Positions 16,732-24,874 of a stretch of 64,000 nucleotides of DNA are shown here, in pieces. The DNA is taken from NCBI RefSeq assembly GCF_024519455.1, contig NZ_JALJRY010000008.1, positions 62,001-126,000 on the forward strand. The letters are read 5' to 3'. The DNA is from Streptomyces sp. STR69. GTDB lineage: Bacteria; Actinomycetota; Actinomycetes; Streptomycetales; Streptomycetaceae. The position numbers and the translations under genes are program-made. Below the pieces are notes generated by a model. It was not told the origin of the DNA. It worked only from the letters and a program-made list of their open reading frames with translations, and made no database searches. The number at the start of each line of letters is the position of its first letter. Position 1 is the first letter of the stretch.

Positions 16732-18306
16732 ATGCATTCCGCCCGCCGCCTGACGTTCGGCGACATCATCCGTGAGCACCGCAGGTCCTTCCCCGACGGC
16801 ATCGCCCTTGTCGACGGCGAAGTCCGGCTGACCTGGCCGGAGTTGGACGAGCGCACCAACCGCCTCGCCAACGCACTCACCGTCGCCGGTGTCGGCTCCG
16901 GCGACCGTGTCCTCTGGCTGGGACAGAACTCCTTCCGCATCTGGGAACTGCTCGGCGCCGCCGCGAAGATCGGCGCCATGGTCTGTCCCGGCTACTGGCG
17001 CTGGGCCGCCCCCGAAATGGCCTTCGCCGTCGAGGACTTCGACCCCCGGGTGGTGATCTGGCAGGACGAGGAGATCGGCGACACGGTCGGCAAGGCGCGG
17101 GCCGAACTGGGCAGCGGCCACCGGGCGTTGTGGCTGCGCCACGACACCGACGGTCCAGGCTCCTACGAGTCGTTCCTGGCCTCCGGTTCGGCAGAGGACC
17201 CGGCCGTCGACGTCGACCCGGACTCCGCGCTCCTGGTCATCTACACCGCGGCGATCTCCGGACGCCAGTCCGGCTCGATGCTCTCGCACCGCAACCTCCT
17301 CGCCATGGGCGCGAGCGCCGCCTGGATGGGGGACATCGGCACGGAGACCGCCTTCCTCGGCGCAGGACCGATGTTCCACATCGGCAACTACCAGTTCTGG
17401 GGCGTTCCGGCCTTCGTGCACGGTGGCAAGAACGTCGTCGTCCGCCGGGTCGTCGCCGAGGAACTGCTCCCGCTGCTGGCGGCGGAGCGGTGCACGCACG
17501 CGTACCTCATGCCCCCGACGATCGCCCAACTCGTCGCCCTCAACCGGGAAGCGGGCCACGACCTCTCGCACCTCCGGGCCAGCGTCGCCGCCCCCCTCTG
17601 GCAGGGCACGGTCCCCACCGACACCAGCCGCTTCACGCGCAACGGCGGCGGCGAGGGCCGCGGCTACGGCCAGACCGAGGTGACCGGCTTCGCCGTGACC
17701 GGCGCCTACGGCGGCACCGGGACCGGCAACGCGGGACGCCCCGGCCCCTTCACCGCCGTACGCGTCCTGGACGGCACCGGCAAGGAGTGCGAGGTCGGCC
17801 GGGCCGGCGAGATCTGCGTCCGCGGCGACCTCGTGCACCTCGGGTACTGGAACCGGCCCGAGATCAACGAGGAGCGTTTCCGCTTCGGTTGGTGGCACAC
17901 CACCGACCTCGGCCGGCGCGAGGCCGACGGCACGATCAGCTTCCTCGGCACCACGACCCGCATGCTGAAGTCGGCGGCCGAGAACATCTTCCCGGCCGAG
18001 GTCGAGAACTGCATCGAATCCCACCCGGCGGTGAAGGAGGCGGCCGTGATCGGCGTCCCGAACGAGCGGTGGGCGCAGGACGTCAAAGCCGTCGTCGTCC
18101 TCCACCCGGACGCCGAACCGGTCACGGCGGCGGACGTCATCGAGCACTGCCGGGCGCGGATCGCCTCGTACAAGAAGCCGAAGACGGTGGAGTTCGTCGA
18201 GGCGCTGCCGCGGACCAAGGACTTCGCCAAGGACTACGAGGCGCTCGACGAGCGCTTCGGCGGGGGCGGCTATCCCGGCGGCGACACGCTCGGCGCGGGG
18301 AGGTGA
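16732..18306 (+). CDS. AMP-dependent acyl-CoA synthetase with unusual P-loop
   Basis: 524-aa ANL ligase (FadD-like). The A3 P-loop, normally TSGTTGxPKG, reads YTAAISGRQSGSM (residues 171-183), still followed by LSHRNL. Later motifs are intact: GYGQTEVTGF, GEICVRGDLVHLGYW, WWHTTDLGRRE, LKSAAENIFPAEVEN and PRTKDFAKDY with the candidate catalytic Lys. It should make an acyl-CoA from a branched or cyclic acid. It heads the operon ligase, thiolase-like, DUF35, GntR and has the most elaborate operator of the island. Confidence 0.88.
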   Translation: MHSARRLTFGDIIREHRRSFPDGIALVDGEVRLTWPELDERTNRLANALTVAGVGSGDRVLWLGQNSFRIWELLGAAAKIGAMVCPGYWRWAAPEMAFAVEDFDPRVVIWQDEEIGDTVGKARAELGSGHRALWLRHDTDGPGSYESFLASGSAEDPAVDVDPDSALLVIYTAAISGRQSGSMLSHRNLLAMGASAAWMGDIGTETAFLGAGPMFHIGNYQFWGVPAFVHGGKNVVVRRVVAEELLPLLAAERCTHAYLMPPTIAQLVALNREAGHDLSHLRASVAAPLWQGTVPTDTSRFTRNGGGEGRGYGQTEVTGFAVTGAYGGTGTGNAGRPGPFTAVRVLDGTGKECEVGRAGEICVRGDLVHLGYWNRPEINEERFRFGWWHTTDLGRREADGTISFLGTTTRMLKSAAENIFPAEVENCIESHPAVKEAAVIGVPNERWAQDVKAVVVLHPDAEPVTAADVIEHCRARIASYKKPKTVEFVEALPRTKDFAKDYEALDERFGGGGYPGGDTLGAGR

Positions 18307-18310
18307 CCCG

Positions 18311-19462
18311 GTGAACGACCGCCAACCCGTAGTCGTCGGCGTGCACGCCACCGAGCAGGCCCTGTCCCTCCCGCACCGCGACGCGATGGGCCTCGCCCTC
18401 GAAGCGGTGCGCGGCGCGATCGAGGACGCCGGGCTGACCCCGGCGGACGTCGACGGCGCCCAGGTCGACTGGCCCGGCCCGGGCGGTGTACCCGGCGAGG
18501 GCAGCTCCTGGGCGCGGATGCTCGGCCGGGACCTGCGCTGGACCAGCGACTCGATGCTCGACAACGCGGGCTCGCGGGGCCTGCTGAAAGCGGCGGCGGC
18601 CGTACGGGCGGGGTTCGCCGACACCGTCGTGGTCGGCGGCTGCAAGCTGGTCTCGCGCGGCGCGGGGCCTGTCGGCGCCGGAGTCCCGCTGGAGTTCGCC
18701 GACGTCTGGGGCAGCTATGTCGTCGCCCAGTTCGCGCTGGTGGCGGCCCGGCACATGCACCAGTACGGGACGACCGCCCGCCAGCTCGCGGAGGTCGCCG
18801 CCACCGTCCGCAACAACGGCTCCACCAACCCGGAGGCGATGATGTACAGCCGTGGCCCGTACACCGCCGACGACGTGCTCGCCTCCCGCATGGTGGCCAC
18901 CCCCTTCCACCTGCTGGACTGCTGCATCGTCGGCGAGGGCGGCGCCGCCCTCGTGGTGACCACCGCCGAGCGGGCCCGGGACCTGCCCCACCCGCCCGTC
19001 GCCGTGCTCGGCGGCGGCATGGAGTACCACCAGGCCGCGTACGCCAACCCCGCCCTGTACCGCGAGGTCGGACAGCTCGGCAAGGACGCGGCCGACCGCG
19101 CCTACGCCATGGCCGGCGTGAGCCCGCACGACGTGGACGTCTTCTCCCTCTACGACCCCAACTCCTTCGAGATCATCCGGCAGTTGGAGATCCTCGGACT
19201 GTGCGGCGAGGGCGAGGGAGGCCCCCTGGCCGCCAGCGGCGCCATCGCCGTCGGCGGCAAGCACCCCGTCAATCCCGACGGCGGCTGCCTGGCGTACGCG
19301 TGGAACGGAACCCAGCAGATGACCCTCAAAGTCGTCGAGGCCGTACGGCAGTTGCGCGGCACCGCCGTCCACCAGGTCGAGGGCGCGGAGCTGGCGGTCG
19401 TCGGCAACGCCGGCTCCGGCGCGCAGCACTACGAGATGAGCGTGCTGGGGAGGACACGATGA
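18311..19462 (+). CDS. Thiolase-like Ltp protein lacking thiolase Cys/His motifs
   Basis: 383-aa thiolase-fold protein from GTG 18311. The nucleophile loop reads MLDNAGSRGLLKAA without the usual Cys, and the C-terminal GHPxGATG region reads NPDGGCLAYAWNGTQQMT, so it cannot be a standard thiolase. This pattern fits Ltp2-like retro-aldolases, which cleave beta-hydroxyacyl-CoA side chains together with a DUF35 protein. The DUF35 gene overlaps it by four bases directly downstream. Confidence 0.82.
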   Translation: MNDRQPVVVGVHATEQALSLPHRDAMGLALEAVRGAIEDAGLTPADVDGAQVDWPGPGGVPGEGSSWARMLGRDLRWTSDSMLDNAGSRGLLKAAAAVRAGFADTVVVGGCKLVSRGAGPVGAGVPLEFADVWGSYVVAQFALVAARHMHQYGTTARQLAEVAATVRNNGSTNPEAMMYSRGPYTADDVLASRMVATPFHLLDCCIVGEGGAALVVTTAERARDLPHPPVAVLGGGMEYHQAAYANPALYREVGQLGKDAADRAYAMAGVSPHDVDVFSLYDPNSFEIIRQLEILGLCGEGEGGPLAASGAIAVGGKHPVNPDGGCLAYAWNGTQQMTLKVVEAVRQLRGTAVHQVEGAELAVVGNAGSGAQHYEMSVLGRTR

Positions 19463-19860
19463 GCCGCCCCGTGCCCGTCCCCACGCCGCTGTCCCAGCCG
19501 TTCTGGGACGCGGCCCGGCGCGGTGACCTGGTCGTCCCGCACTGTCCGGCCTGCGGGCTGCGCTTCTTCGTGCCCGAACCCGCCTGTCCCGGCTGCATGT
19601 CGGCCGACTGGCGGTACGTGCCCAGCGCCGGCCGGGGCACCGTCTACTCCGTGACCGTGGTCCACCGCGCACCCGGCCCCGGCTTCGGGACACCGTTCGC
19701 GCTGGCCGTGATCGACCTGGACGAGGGCGGCACCCTGCTGTCCCACGTCGACGCGGGCGACCCGGACGACGTGACCATCGGCATGCGGGTGCGCGTGGAC
19801 TTCCGGCCTCTCACCGACGAGATCACCCTGCCGTACTTCGTGCCGGTCCCAGGCGACTGA
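19459..19860 (+). CDS. DUF35 zinc-ribbon/OB-fold protein
   Basis: 133-aa DUF35 protein from the ATG of an ATGA overlap. Zinc ribbon CPACGLRFFVPEPACPGC, then an OB-fold with GRGTVYSVTVVHRAP, PFALAVIDLDEGGTLLSHV and MRVRVDFRPL. Probable obligate partner of the upstream Ltp-like protein, as ChsH2-type DUF35 is for Ltp2. Second of three Ltp/DUF35 sets. Confidence 0.85.
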   Translation: MSRPVPVPTPLSQPFWDAARRGDLVVPHCPACGLRFFVPEPACPGCMSADWRYVPSAGRGTVYSVTVVHRAPGPGFGTPFALAVIDLDEGGTLLSHVDAGDPDDVTIGMRVRVDFRPLTDEITLPYFVPVPGD

Positions 19861-19874
19861 AGGAGATGGATGCC

Positions 19875-20624
19875 GTGGCGAACACGCCGGTGAGGGTCCC
19901 CAAGATGGCTGAGCTGGTGGCGGCACAGCTGCGCCGCAAGATCGTGCGCGGGGAACTGGCCGAGGGGGAGGCGCTGCCCGCGGAGACGGCCCTGATGGCG
20001 GAGTTCGCCGTCTCCCGGCCGACCCTGCGCGAGGCGTTCCGGGTACTGGAGTCGGAGTCGCTGATCAGCGTGCGCCGAGGCGCCCGGGGCGGGGCACGGG
20101 TGCAGGTCCCGGAGGGCACCGTCGCGGCTCGCTATGCGGGGGTGGTTCTCGAGTACCGCGGCACGACCCTCAAGGACGTCTACGACGCCCGTACGGTCAT
20201 CGAGGCGCCCTGCGCCGGACTGCTGGCCCAGCGCCGCACCGACCGGGACCTGGAGCGGCTGCGGGCCTCCGTCGCCGAGGCCGAGGGACTCATGGACGAC
20301 CCCTCGGCCTTCATCCGCGCCCACATGGAGTTCCACGCCCTCGTCGTCGAACTCGCCGGCAACGAGACGCTGAGCGTCCTCAACGGCATGGTCCGGCACA
20401 TCATCGACCAGGCGAACTGGTCCCACGTCGACCTCGACGCCGGCAGCCCCGAGAACATCCGGGCCAACCGCCGGGGCTTCCGTGCCCACGGCGCCCTCGT
20501 CGAACTGGTCGCCGGACGCCGGACCGAGACCGCGGAGGAGCTGTGGCGCCTCCATCTCCAGGAGGCCGAGGACTATCTGCTGCAGAGCAGGTCCATGACG
20601 ACGGTCCTGGACCTGCTCGGCTGA
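19875..20624 (+). CDS. GntR/FadR-family transcriptional regulator (FCD domain)
   Basis: About 249 aa from GTG 19875; an ATG at 19866 is in frame, but AAGGAG ends only 1 nt before it, so the GTG is preferred. N-terminal winged helix: MAELVAAQLRRKIVRGEL, LPAETALMAEFAVSRPTL and REAFRVLESESLISVRRG. The C-terminal FCD domain has ARTVIEAPCAGLLA, HMEFHALVVELAGN and RAHGALVELVAG, which form the metal/ligand pocket. The recognition helix SRPTLREAFRVLESESLI is identical to that of the regulator at 38831, so both should read the same DNA box. It ends the ligase-Ltp operon and is probably induced by an acyl-CoA intermediate. Confidence 0.92.
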   Translation: MANTPVRVPKMAELVAAQLRRKIVRGELAEGEALPAETALMAEFAVSRPTLREAFRVLESESLISVRRGARGGARVQVPEGTVAARYAGVVLEYRGTTLKDVYDARTVIEAPCAGLLAQRRTDRDLERLRASVAEAEGLMDDPSAFIRAHMEFHALVVELAGNETLSVLNGMVRHIIDQANWSHVDLDAGSPENIRANRRGFRAHGALVELVAGRRTETAEELWRLHLQEAEDYLLQSRSMTTVLDLLG

Positions 20625-20631
20625 CGTACCG

Positions 20632-21654
20632 TCAACTCCCGTGCAGCTCCTGCACGATTGGCTCCCACACCTCCGCGTCGATCTCGTACGCGGTGTAGAA
20701 GGACACCCGGTCGACCAGACTCCCGTACCGGCGCCCGATCTCGCCCGCCACCCGCTCCGGCTCCGCGACGACCGCGAAGGTGTTCAGCACCTCGTCGTCG
20801 ACGAGCCCGCCCATCGCCTCCCACTTGTCCTCGCGGGACGACTTCGACAACGTGTTCAGCTCGTCGCCGAGTTCGCCCCAGCCGTGCAGTTCCAGGACTC
20901 CGCGATAGGCGGGTGTGCTGCCGTAGAAGGCGATCTGGCGGCGGGTGCCGTCGATCGCGCGGGCCAGTTCCTCCTCGGTGCGGCCGGTGGCGGTGAGTAG
21001 GAGATGGGAGACGGAGAAGTCGTCGCGTGAGCGGCCGGACCGTTCGAGGCCCGACTCGACGGTCGGGAGGGTGACTTCCCGCAGGTACCGCTCGGTGGTG
21101 AAGCCGTGCGCCAGGAGCCCGTCGGCGACCTCGCCCGCCACCCGGGTCATCGCCTCCCCGACCGCCGCTACGAAGACCTTGGGGGCGCCGCCGGGAGCGG
21201 GCGGGGGAGAGAAGAAGGGGGACATGAGCGTGTGGGTGTAGAAGTCGCCGTGGAAGTCGAGTTTCTCGCCCTCGTTCCAGGCGGCCCAGATGGCGCGCAG
21301 CGCGCTCACGTACTCCCGCATACGGGCGGCGGGACGGCTCCACGGCATCGCGAAGCGCCGTTCGATGTGAGGTTTGATCTGGCTGCCGAGTCCGAGGGAG
21401 AAGCGCCCGCCGGAGTAGGCCTGCAAGTCGTGTGCGGTGTAGGCGAGTTGCATGGGGGAGCGGGCGAACGCCACCGCGATCGCCGTGCCCACCTCCAATC
21501 GGTCGGTGTGCTCGGCCGCGAGCAGCAGCGGCAGGAACGGGTCGTGTTTCGACTCCGAGGCCCACAGGCCGTCGTAGCCCGCCTTCTCGTGGTGCAGGGC
21601 CTCCGCCACGACCTCCGCGGTACCCCACACGCTGAGCTTTCCGTCGACCTTCAT
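20632..21654 (-). CDS. F420-type LLM class oxidoreductase
   Basis: 340-aa luciferase-like monooxygenase-fold protein, start ATG 21654 overlapping the ACAD stop (ATGA). AGYDGLWASESKHDPFLPLLLAAEHT, LEVGTAIAVAFARSP and AYSGGRFSLGLGSQIKPHIERR are typical of actinobacterial F420-dependent LLM proteins (TIGR03617-like by eye). PKVFVAAVGEAMTRVAGEVADG supplies the cofactor-phosphate end of the barrel. It may oxidise or reduce an alcohol, ketone or enoyl intermediate with F420; FMN cannot be excluded. Convergent with the GntR gene across a 7-bp gap. Confidence 0.88.
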   Translation of the reverse strand: MKVDGKLSVWGTAEVVAEALHHEKAGYDGLWASESKHDPFLPLLLAAEHTDRLEVGTAIAVAFARSPMQLAYTAHDLQAYSGGRFSLGLGSQIKPHIERRFAMPWSRPAARMREYVSALRAIWAAWNEGEKLDFHGDFYTHTLMSPFFSPPPAPGGAPKVFVAAVGEAMTRVAGEVADGLLAHGFTTERYLREVTLPTVESGLERSGRSRDDFSVSHLLLTATGRTEEELARAIDGTRRQIAFYGSTPAYRGVLELHGWGELGDELNTLSKSSREDKWEAMGGLVDDEVLNTFAVVAEPERVAGEIGRRYGSLVDRVSFYTAYEIDAEVWEPIVQELHGS

Positions 21655-22793
21655 GCCGTTCCCTCCGCTGTGACCGCGTCCAGCCCGATGCGCCGCGCGA
21701 GCAGTTCGCGGTGGAACGCCGGGTCCCCGAACAGGAGTTGTGATGTCTTGGCCCGCTTCAGATACAGGTGGGCCGGGTGCTCCCACGTGAAGCCGATGCC
21801 GCCGTGGACCTGGATGTTCTGCTCCGTCGCCTGCAGACAGGCGTCGGAGCAGAACGCCTTGGCCAGGCTCGCCACCGCGGGCAGGTCCGGGTCCTCGTCC
21901 GCTGCCGCGAGCAGCGCGAAGTGCGCGGCGGCACGCGCCGATTCCACTTCGAGCAGCACGTCGGCGAGCAGGTGCTTCACGGCCTGGAAGGAGCCGATGG
22001 GCCGTCCGAACTGGTGCCGTACCTTGGCGTACTCCACCGCCATGTCCAGCGCGCGGGAGGCCACCCCGACCTGCTCGGCGGCGAGCGCCACCGCGGCCCG
22101 GTCGAGCACCTGTGAGACGAGGTCCCAGCCGTCGCCTAGCGCACGCAGCCTGGTCGCCGGTACGTCGTCGTAGTCGAGGCGGGCCTGCCGACGGGTGGGG
22201 TCCATCGTGGGGAGGGGAGTGCGGGTCAGTCCGGTCGCGTCGCCTTCCACCCAGAAGACGTCGATGCCGTCGTCGGTCCGGGCGACGGTGAGGACGACGT
22301 CGGCGGTGGCACCGTCCAGGACGAACATCTTGTGTCCGGTCAGCAGCCAACGCCCGTCCGATTCGCGGGCGTTGAGCTGAATCCCCGTTGCGTCCCAGCG
22401 GGCCGAGTCCTCGGTCAGGGCCAGTGTCCCGACCAGTTCACCGGAGGCGAGCCCCGGCAGCAGACGCTTGCGGGCGTCCTCGTCGTCGCAACGCGTCAGG
22501 GTGGTCGTCGCCAGCACGGCCGAGGAGAGGAAGGGCGTGCACACCAGCGCCCGGCCCAACTCCTCCATCACCACGCCCACTTCGACCGGTCCGCACCCGG
22601 CACCGCCGTACTCCTCGGGGACGGCCAGCCCCTGCAGGCCGAGTTCCGTCCCCATCCGGCGCCACAGCGCACGGTCGAAGCCCTCCGGCGTCTCCATCAG
22701 CCGCCGCGTCTCGGTCTCGGGCGAGGTGTCCGCGAGGAACGCCCGTACGGTGCGCCGCAGTTCGTCCTGCTCGTCACTGAAGGCGAAGTCCAT
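21651..22793 (-). CDS. Acyl-CoA dehydrogenase (partner-type subunit)
   Basis: 380-aa ACAD from ATG 22793: MDFAFSDEQDELRRTVRAFL, VPEEYGGAGCGPVEVGVVMEE, VKHLLADVLLEVESARAA and IQVHGGIGFTWEHPAHLYL, ending RAKTSQLLFGDPAFH. Like 8860-9975 and 27727-28848 it lacks the C-terminal GGTxxI segment, so it is probably the partner chain of a heteromeric ACAD; no catalytic-type ACAD is adjacent, and the unpaired 41192-42418 protein is a candidate mate. Same operon as a crotonase (5-bp gap) and the LLM gene. Confidence 0.9.
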   Translation of the reverse strand: MDFAFSDEQDELRRTVRAFLADTSPETETRRLMETPEGFDRALWRRMGTELGLQGLAVPEEYGGAGCGPVEVGVVMEELGRALVCTPFLSSAVLATTTLTRCDDEDARKRLLPGLASGELVGTLALTEDSARWDATGIQLNARESDGRWLLTGHKMFVLDGATADVVLTVARTDDGIDVFWVEGDATGLTRTPLPTMDPTRRQARLDYDDVPATRLRALGDGWDLVSQVLDRAAVALAAEQVGVASRALDMAVEYAKVRHQFGRPIGSFQAVKHLLADVLLEVESARAAAHFALLAAADEDPDLPAVASLAKAFCSDACLQATEQNIQVHGGIGFTWEHPAHLYLKRAKTSQLLFGDPAFHRELLARRIGLDAVTAEGTA

Positions 22794-22798
22794 GCCGC

Positions 22799-23599
22799 TC
22801 AGCGCTCCGCACCGGCTCGGCGTCGCCCGCGTGAGGCGATGATCTGCTCCACCGCGGCAATGTGGTCCGGGTCGTGCATGCTGTCCCGTTCGGCGAGCAG
22901 TGCCGGCTCCAGTACGGCGGCCATGGCCTGTTCCAGATGCAGGTTCACCGCCCGCTTGGTACCGCGCAGCGCCTGAGCGGGCAGGGCGGCCAGCCGCCCC
23001 GCCAGGTCCATGGCCTCGTCCAGGAGCTTGTCCTTCGGTACGACGCGGTTGGCGACGCCGAGCCGGACCGCCTCCTCGGCGCTCATCCGCTCGCCCAGGA
23101 ACAGGAGTTCCTTCGCGCGGGTCAGACCGACGAGCAGGGGCAGGACGAGCGCACCGCCGTCGCCCGCGACGAGACCGACCTGGACGTGCGGGTCGGCCAC
23201 ATAGGCGTCGTCCGCGATCAGAACGAGATCGCTCAGCAGGGCCAGGCTGCAACCGAGGCCCACGGCAGGGCCGTTGACCGCCGCGATGACCGGCAGTGGG
23301 CAGCGGACCAGGCCGGTGATGATCCGCCGGGCCTCGTCGACGTTCTGCTGCCGGAAGGCGGGGTCGCGCTGGACCCGGGTCATGATGTCGAAGTTGCCGC
23401 CCGCGCTGAACGCCCTTCCCCGGCCGGTGAGCACGACCACCCGCGCCTCGGGGTCGTCGGCGACGGTGTCCCAGACCGACGCGAGGCCGGAGTGCAACTC
23501 CTCGCTCATCGCGTTGAGTTGGTCCGGCCGGTTCAGCTCGATCAGCCGGACCGGCCCGAGGGCCGTCACCACCAGATCCGTCATCTCCACCGCCACCAT
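22799..23599 (-). CDS. Enoyl-CoA hydratase/isomerase family protein
   Basis: 266-aa crotonase. Oxyanion elements GRGRAFSAGGNFDIM and NGPAVGLGCSLALLSDL are present. The usual catalytic Glu region reads HVQVGLVAGDGGALVLPLL, with no Glu at either classical position, so simple hydratase activity is unlikely; isomerase, retro-Claisen or ring-opening hydrolase activity is possible. The start at 23599 has no clear Shine-Dalgarno; an internal ATG at 23584 is an alternative. First gene of a three-gene operon divergent from another crotonase. Confidence 0.87.
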   Translation of the reverse strand: MVAVEMTDLVVTALGPVRLIELNRPDQLNAMSEELHSGLASVWDTVADDPEARVVVLTGRGRAFSAGGNFDIMTRVQRDPAFRQQNVDEARRIITGLVRCPLPVIAAVNGPAVGLGCSLALLSDLVLIADDAYVADPHVQVGLVAGDGGALVLPLLVGLTRAKELLFLGERMSAEEAVRLGVANRVVPKDKLLDEAMDLAGRLAALPAQALRGTKRAVNLHLEQAMAAVLEPALLAERDSMHDPDHIAAVEQIIASRGRRRAGAER

Positions 23600-23618
23600 C
23601 CAGGAACAGTTCAGTAGA

Positions 23619-23648
23619 GTTGAATGCTATAACTAATTGAGCTTAATG
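23619..23648. promoter_or_regulatory. Divergent promoter/operator between two crotonase genes
   Basis: AT-rich stretch GTTGAATGCTATAACTAA then TTGAGCTTAATG in the 90-bp gap between divergent crotonase genes. It shares GTTGAATG with the sites at 24843 and 32537, and CTATAACTA, whose complement is TAGTTATAG, with the island box. Confidence 0.5.
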
Positions 23649-23689
23649 AGAACCAGGTCGCGGAGTGACGAGCCCGACGGAGGAGACGC

Positions 23690-24556
23690 ATGCCGGAGCA
23701 GGAGTACGAGACCGTGCGGACCGAGGTGGCGGACCGGATCCTCACCGTCACGCTCAACCGGCCCGAGAGGTTGAACGCCTTCAACCCGCAGATGATGGGC
23801 GACCTCCTCGACGTCCTCGACGCGGCCGACGCCGACGACGACGTACGAGTGATCGTGGTGACCGGGGCCGGGCGCGGCTTCTGCGCGGGCGCGGACGTCA
23901 GCTCCGGCGGCTCGTCCTTCGACCATCGCCGGGCGGGTGCCTGGCACCGGGACACCGGTGGCCGGGTCGCGCTGCGGATCTTCTCCAGCACCAAGCCGGT
24001 CATCGCGGCGGTCAACGGTCCCGCGGCCGGCGTCGGGGCCAGTATGACCCTGCCCATGGACATCCGGCTGGCCTCGACCTCGGCGAAGTTCGGCTTCGTG
24101 TTCGCGCGCCGGGGCATCGTGCCGGAGTCCGCGGCGAGCTGGTTCCTGCCCCGGGCCGTGGGGATGCAACGGGCCATGGAATGGGTGGCCACCGGCCGTG
24201 TCTTCGGCCCCGACGAGGCCCTGTCGGCCGGGCTGGTCCGCTCCGTCCACCCGCCGGAGGAGCTGCTGCCCGCGGCATACGAACTCGCCCGTGAGATCGC
24301 CGAGAACACCTCGGCGATCTCGGTCGCCCTCTCCCGCCAGATGATGTGGCGGATGCTCGGCGAGCCCCACCCGATGACCGCGCACCGCCTCGACTCGCGG
24401 ATCATGAGCCAGATCGGCGGCGGCCCCGACCCGGTGGAGGGCGTCGAGTCGTTCCTCGCCAAGCGACCGCCCGAGTTCCCGGGCCGGGTAAGCAAGGACA
24501 TGCCGGCGGTCTACCCCTGGTGGCTGGAGGAGGAGTTCCGGCCCATGGTGGAGTAG
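23690..24556 (+). CDS. Enoyl-CoA hydratase/isomerase family protein
   Basis: 288-aa crotonase from ATG 23690 with GGAGGAG upstream. It has TLNRPERLNAFNPQMMGDLL, GAGRGFCAGADVSSGG and VNGPAAGVGASMTLPMDI. The catalytic region FVFARRGIVPESAASWFLPR keeps a Glu in the PES element, and MEWVATGRVF replaces the second Glu site. The C-terminus has EGVESFLAKRPPEFPGR. Likely a hydratase or isomerase. Transcribed singly; 318 bp without a clear gene follow. Confidence 0.88.
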   Translation: MPEQEYETVRTEVADRILTVTLNRPERLNAFNPQMMGDLLDVLDAADADDDVRVIVVTGAGRGFCAGADVSSGGSSFDHRRAGAWHRDTGGRVALRIFSSTKPVIAAVNGPAAGVGASMTLPMDIRLASTSAKFGFVFARRGIVPESAASWFLPRAVGMQRAMEWVATGRVFGPDEALSAGLVRSVHPPEELLPAAYELAREIAENTSAISVALSRQMMWRMLGEPHPMTAHRLDSRIMSQIGGGPDPVEGVESFLAKRPPEFPGRVSKDMPAVYPWWLEEEFRPMVE

Positions 24557-24874
24557 GAGTCCGGCATGCCCTGCCGGGAGCCGAGTGGCCGGTGCCCGCT
24601 GCGGACCGCTTGTCACCCGGGCCCTCGATGTACGACCGCGGACCGGATCATGGCCGAAACGCCACTCGGCCCCGCCCTCCACGACGACCAGGAGACCATC
24701 GGCGCGGGCCTCGCACACGGTCACCGTAATGGTCACGCCCTCGGCGGCCTGCGGATCGTCGACTGTTGACGGACCGATGAGATCTGTCCGAAACATTGTC
24801 GTCGTATCCCTGAAGTGTTAGCGTCCGGACGGCGGGCATTCAGTTGAATGCGTTAGCTATTCCGCCCCGGGACG
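24557..24874. other. Gap without recognisable gene; promoter at its end
   Basis: The first 230 bp hold no convincing gene. A short hairpin (CCGGCA/TGCCGG, 24563-24579) follows the crotonase stop and could weakly terminate. The minus strand has an open stretch reading like a hot-dog-fold tail (ITVTVCEARADGLLVVVEG), possibly a relic, but nothing firm. The last 40 bp carry the AT-rich box before the GH1-like gene. Confidence 0.5.
24839..24863. promoter_or_regulatory. Promoter/operator box upstream of GH1-like gene
   Basis: TTCAGTTGAATGCGTTAGC followed by TATTCC lies just before the GH1-like start. It contains the shared GTTGAATG element and the GTTAGCTATT core seen in the nested dyad at 16648, flanked by the inverted ends GAAT/ATTC. 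This places the odd glycosidase-like gene in the same regulon as the acyl-CoA genes. Confidence 0.55.
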
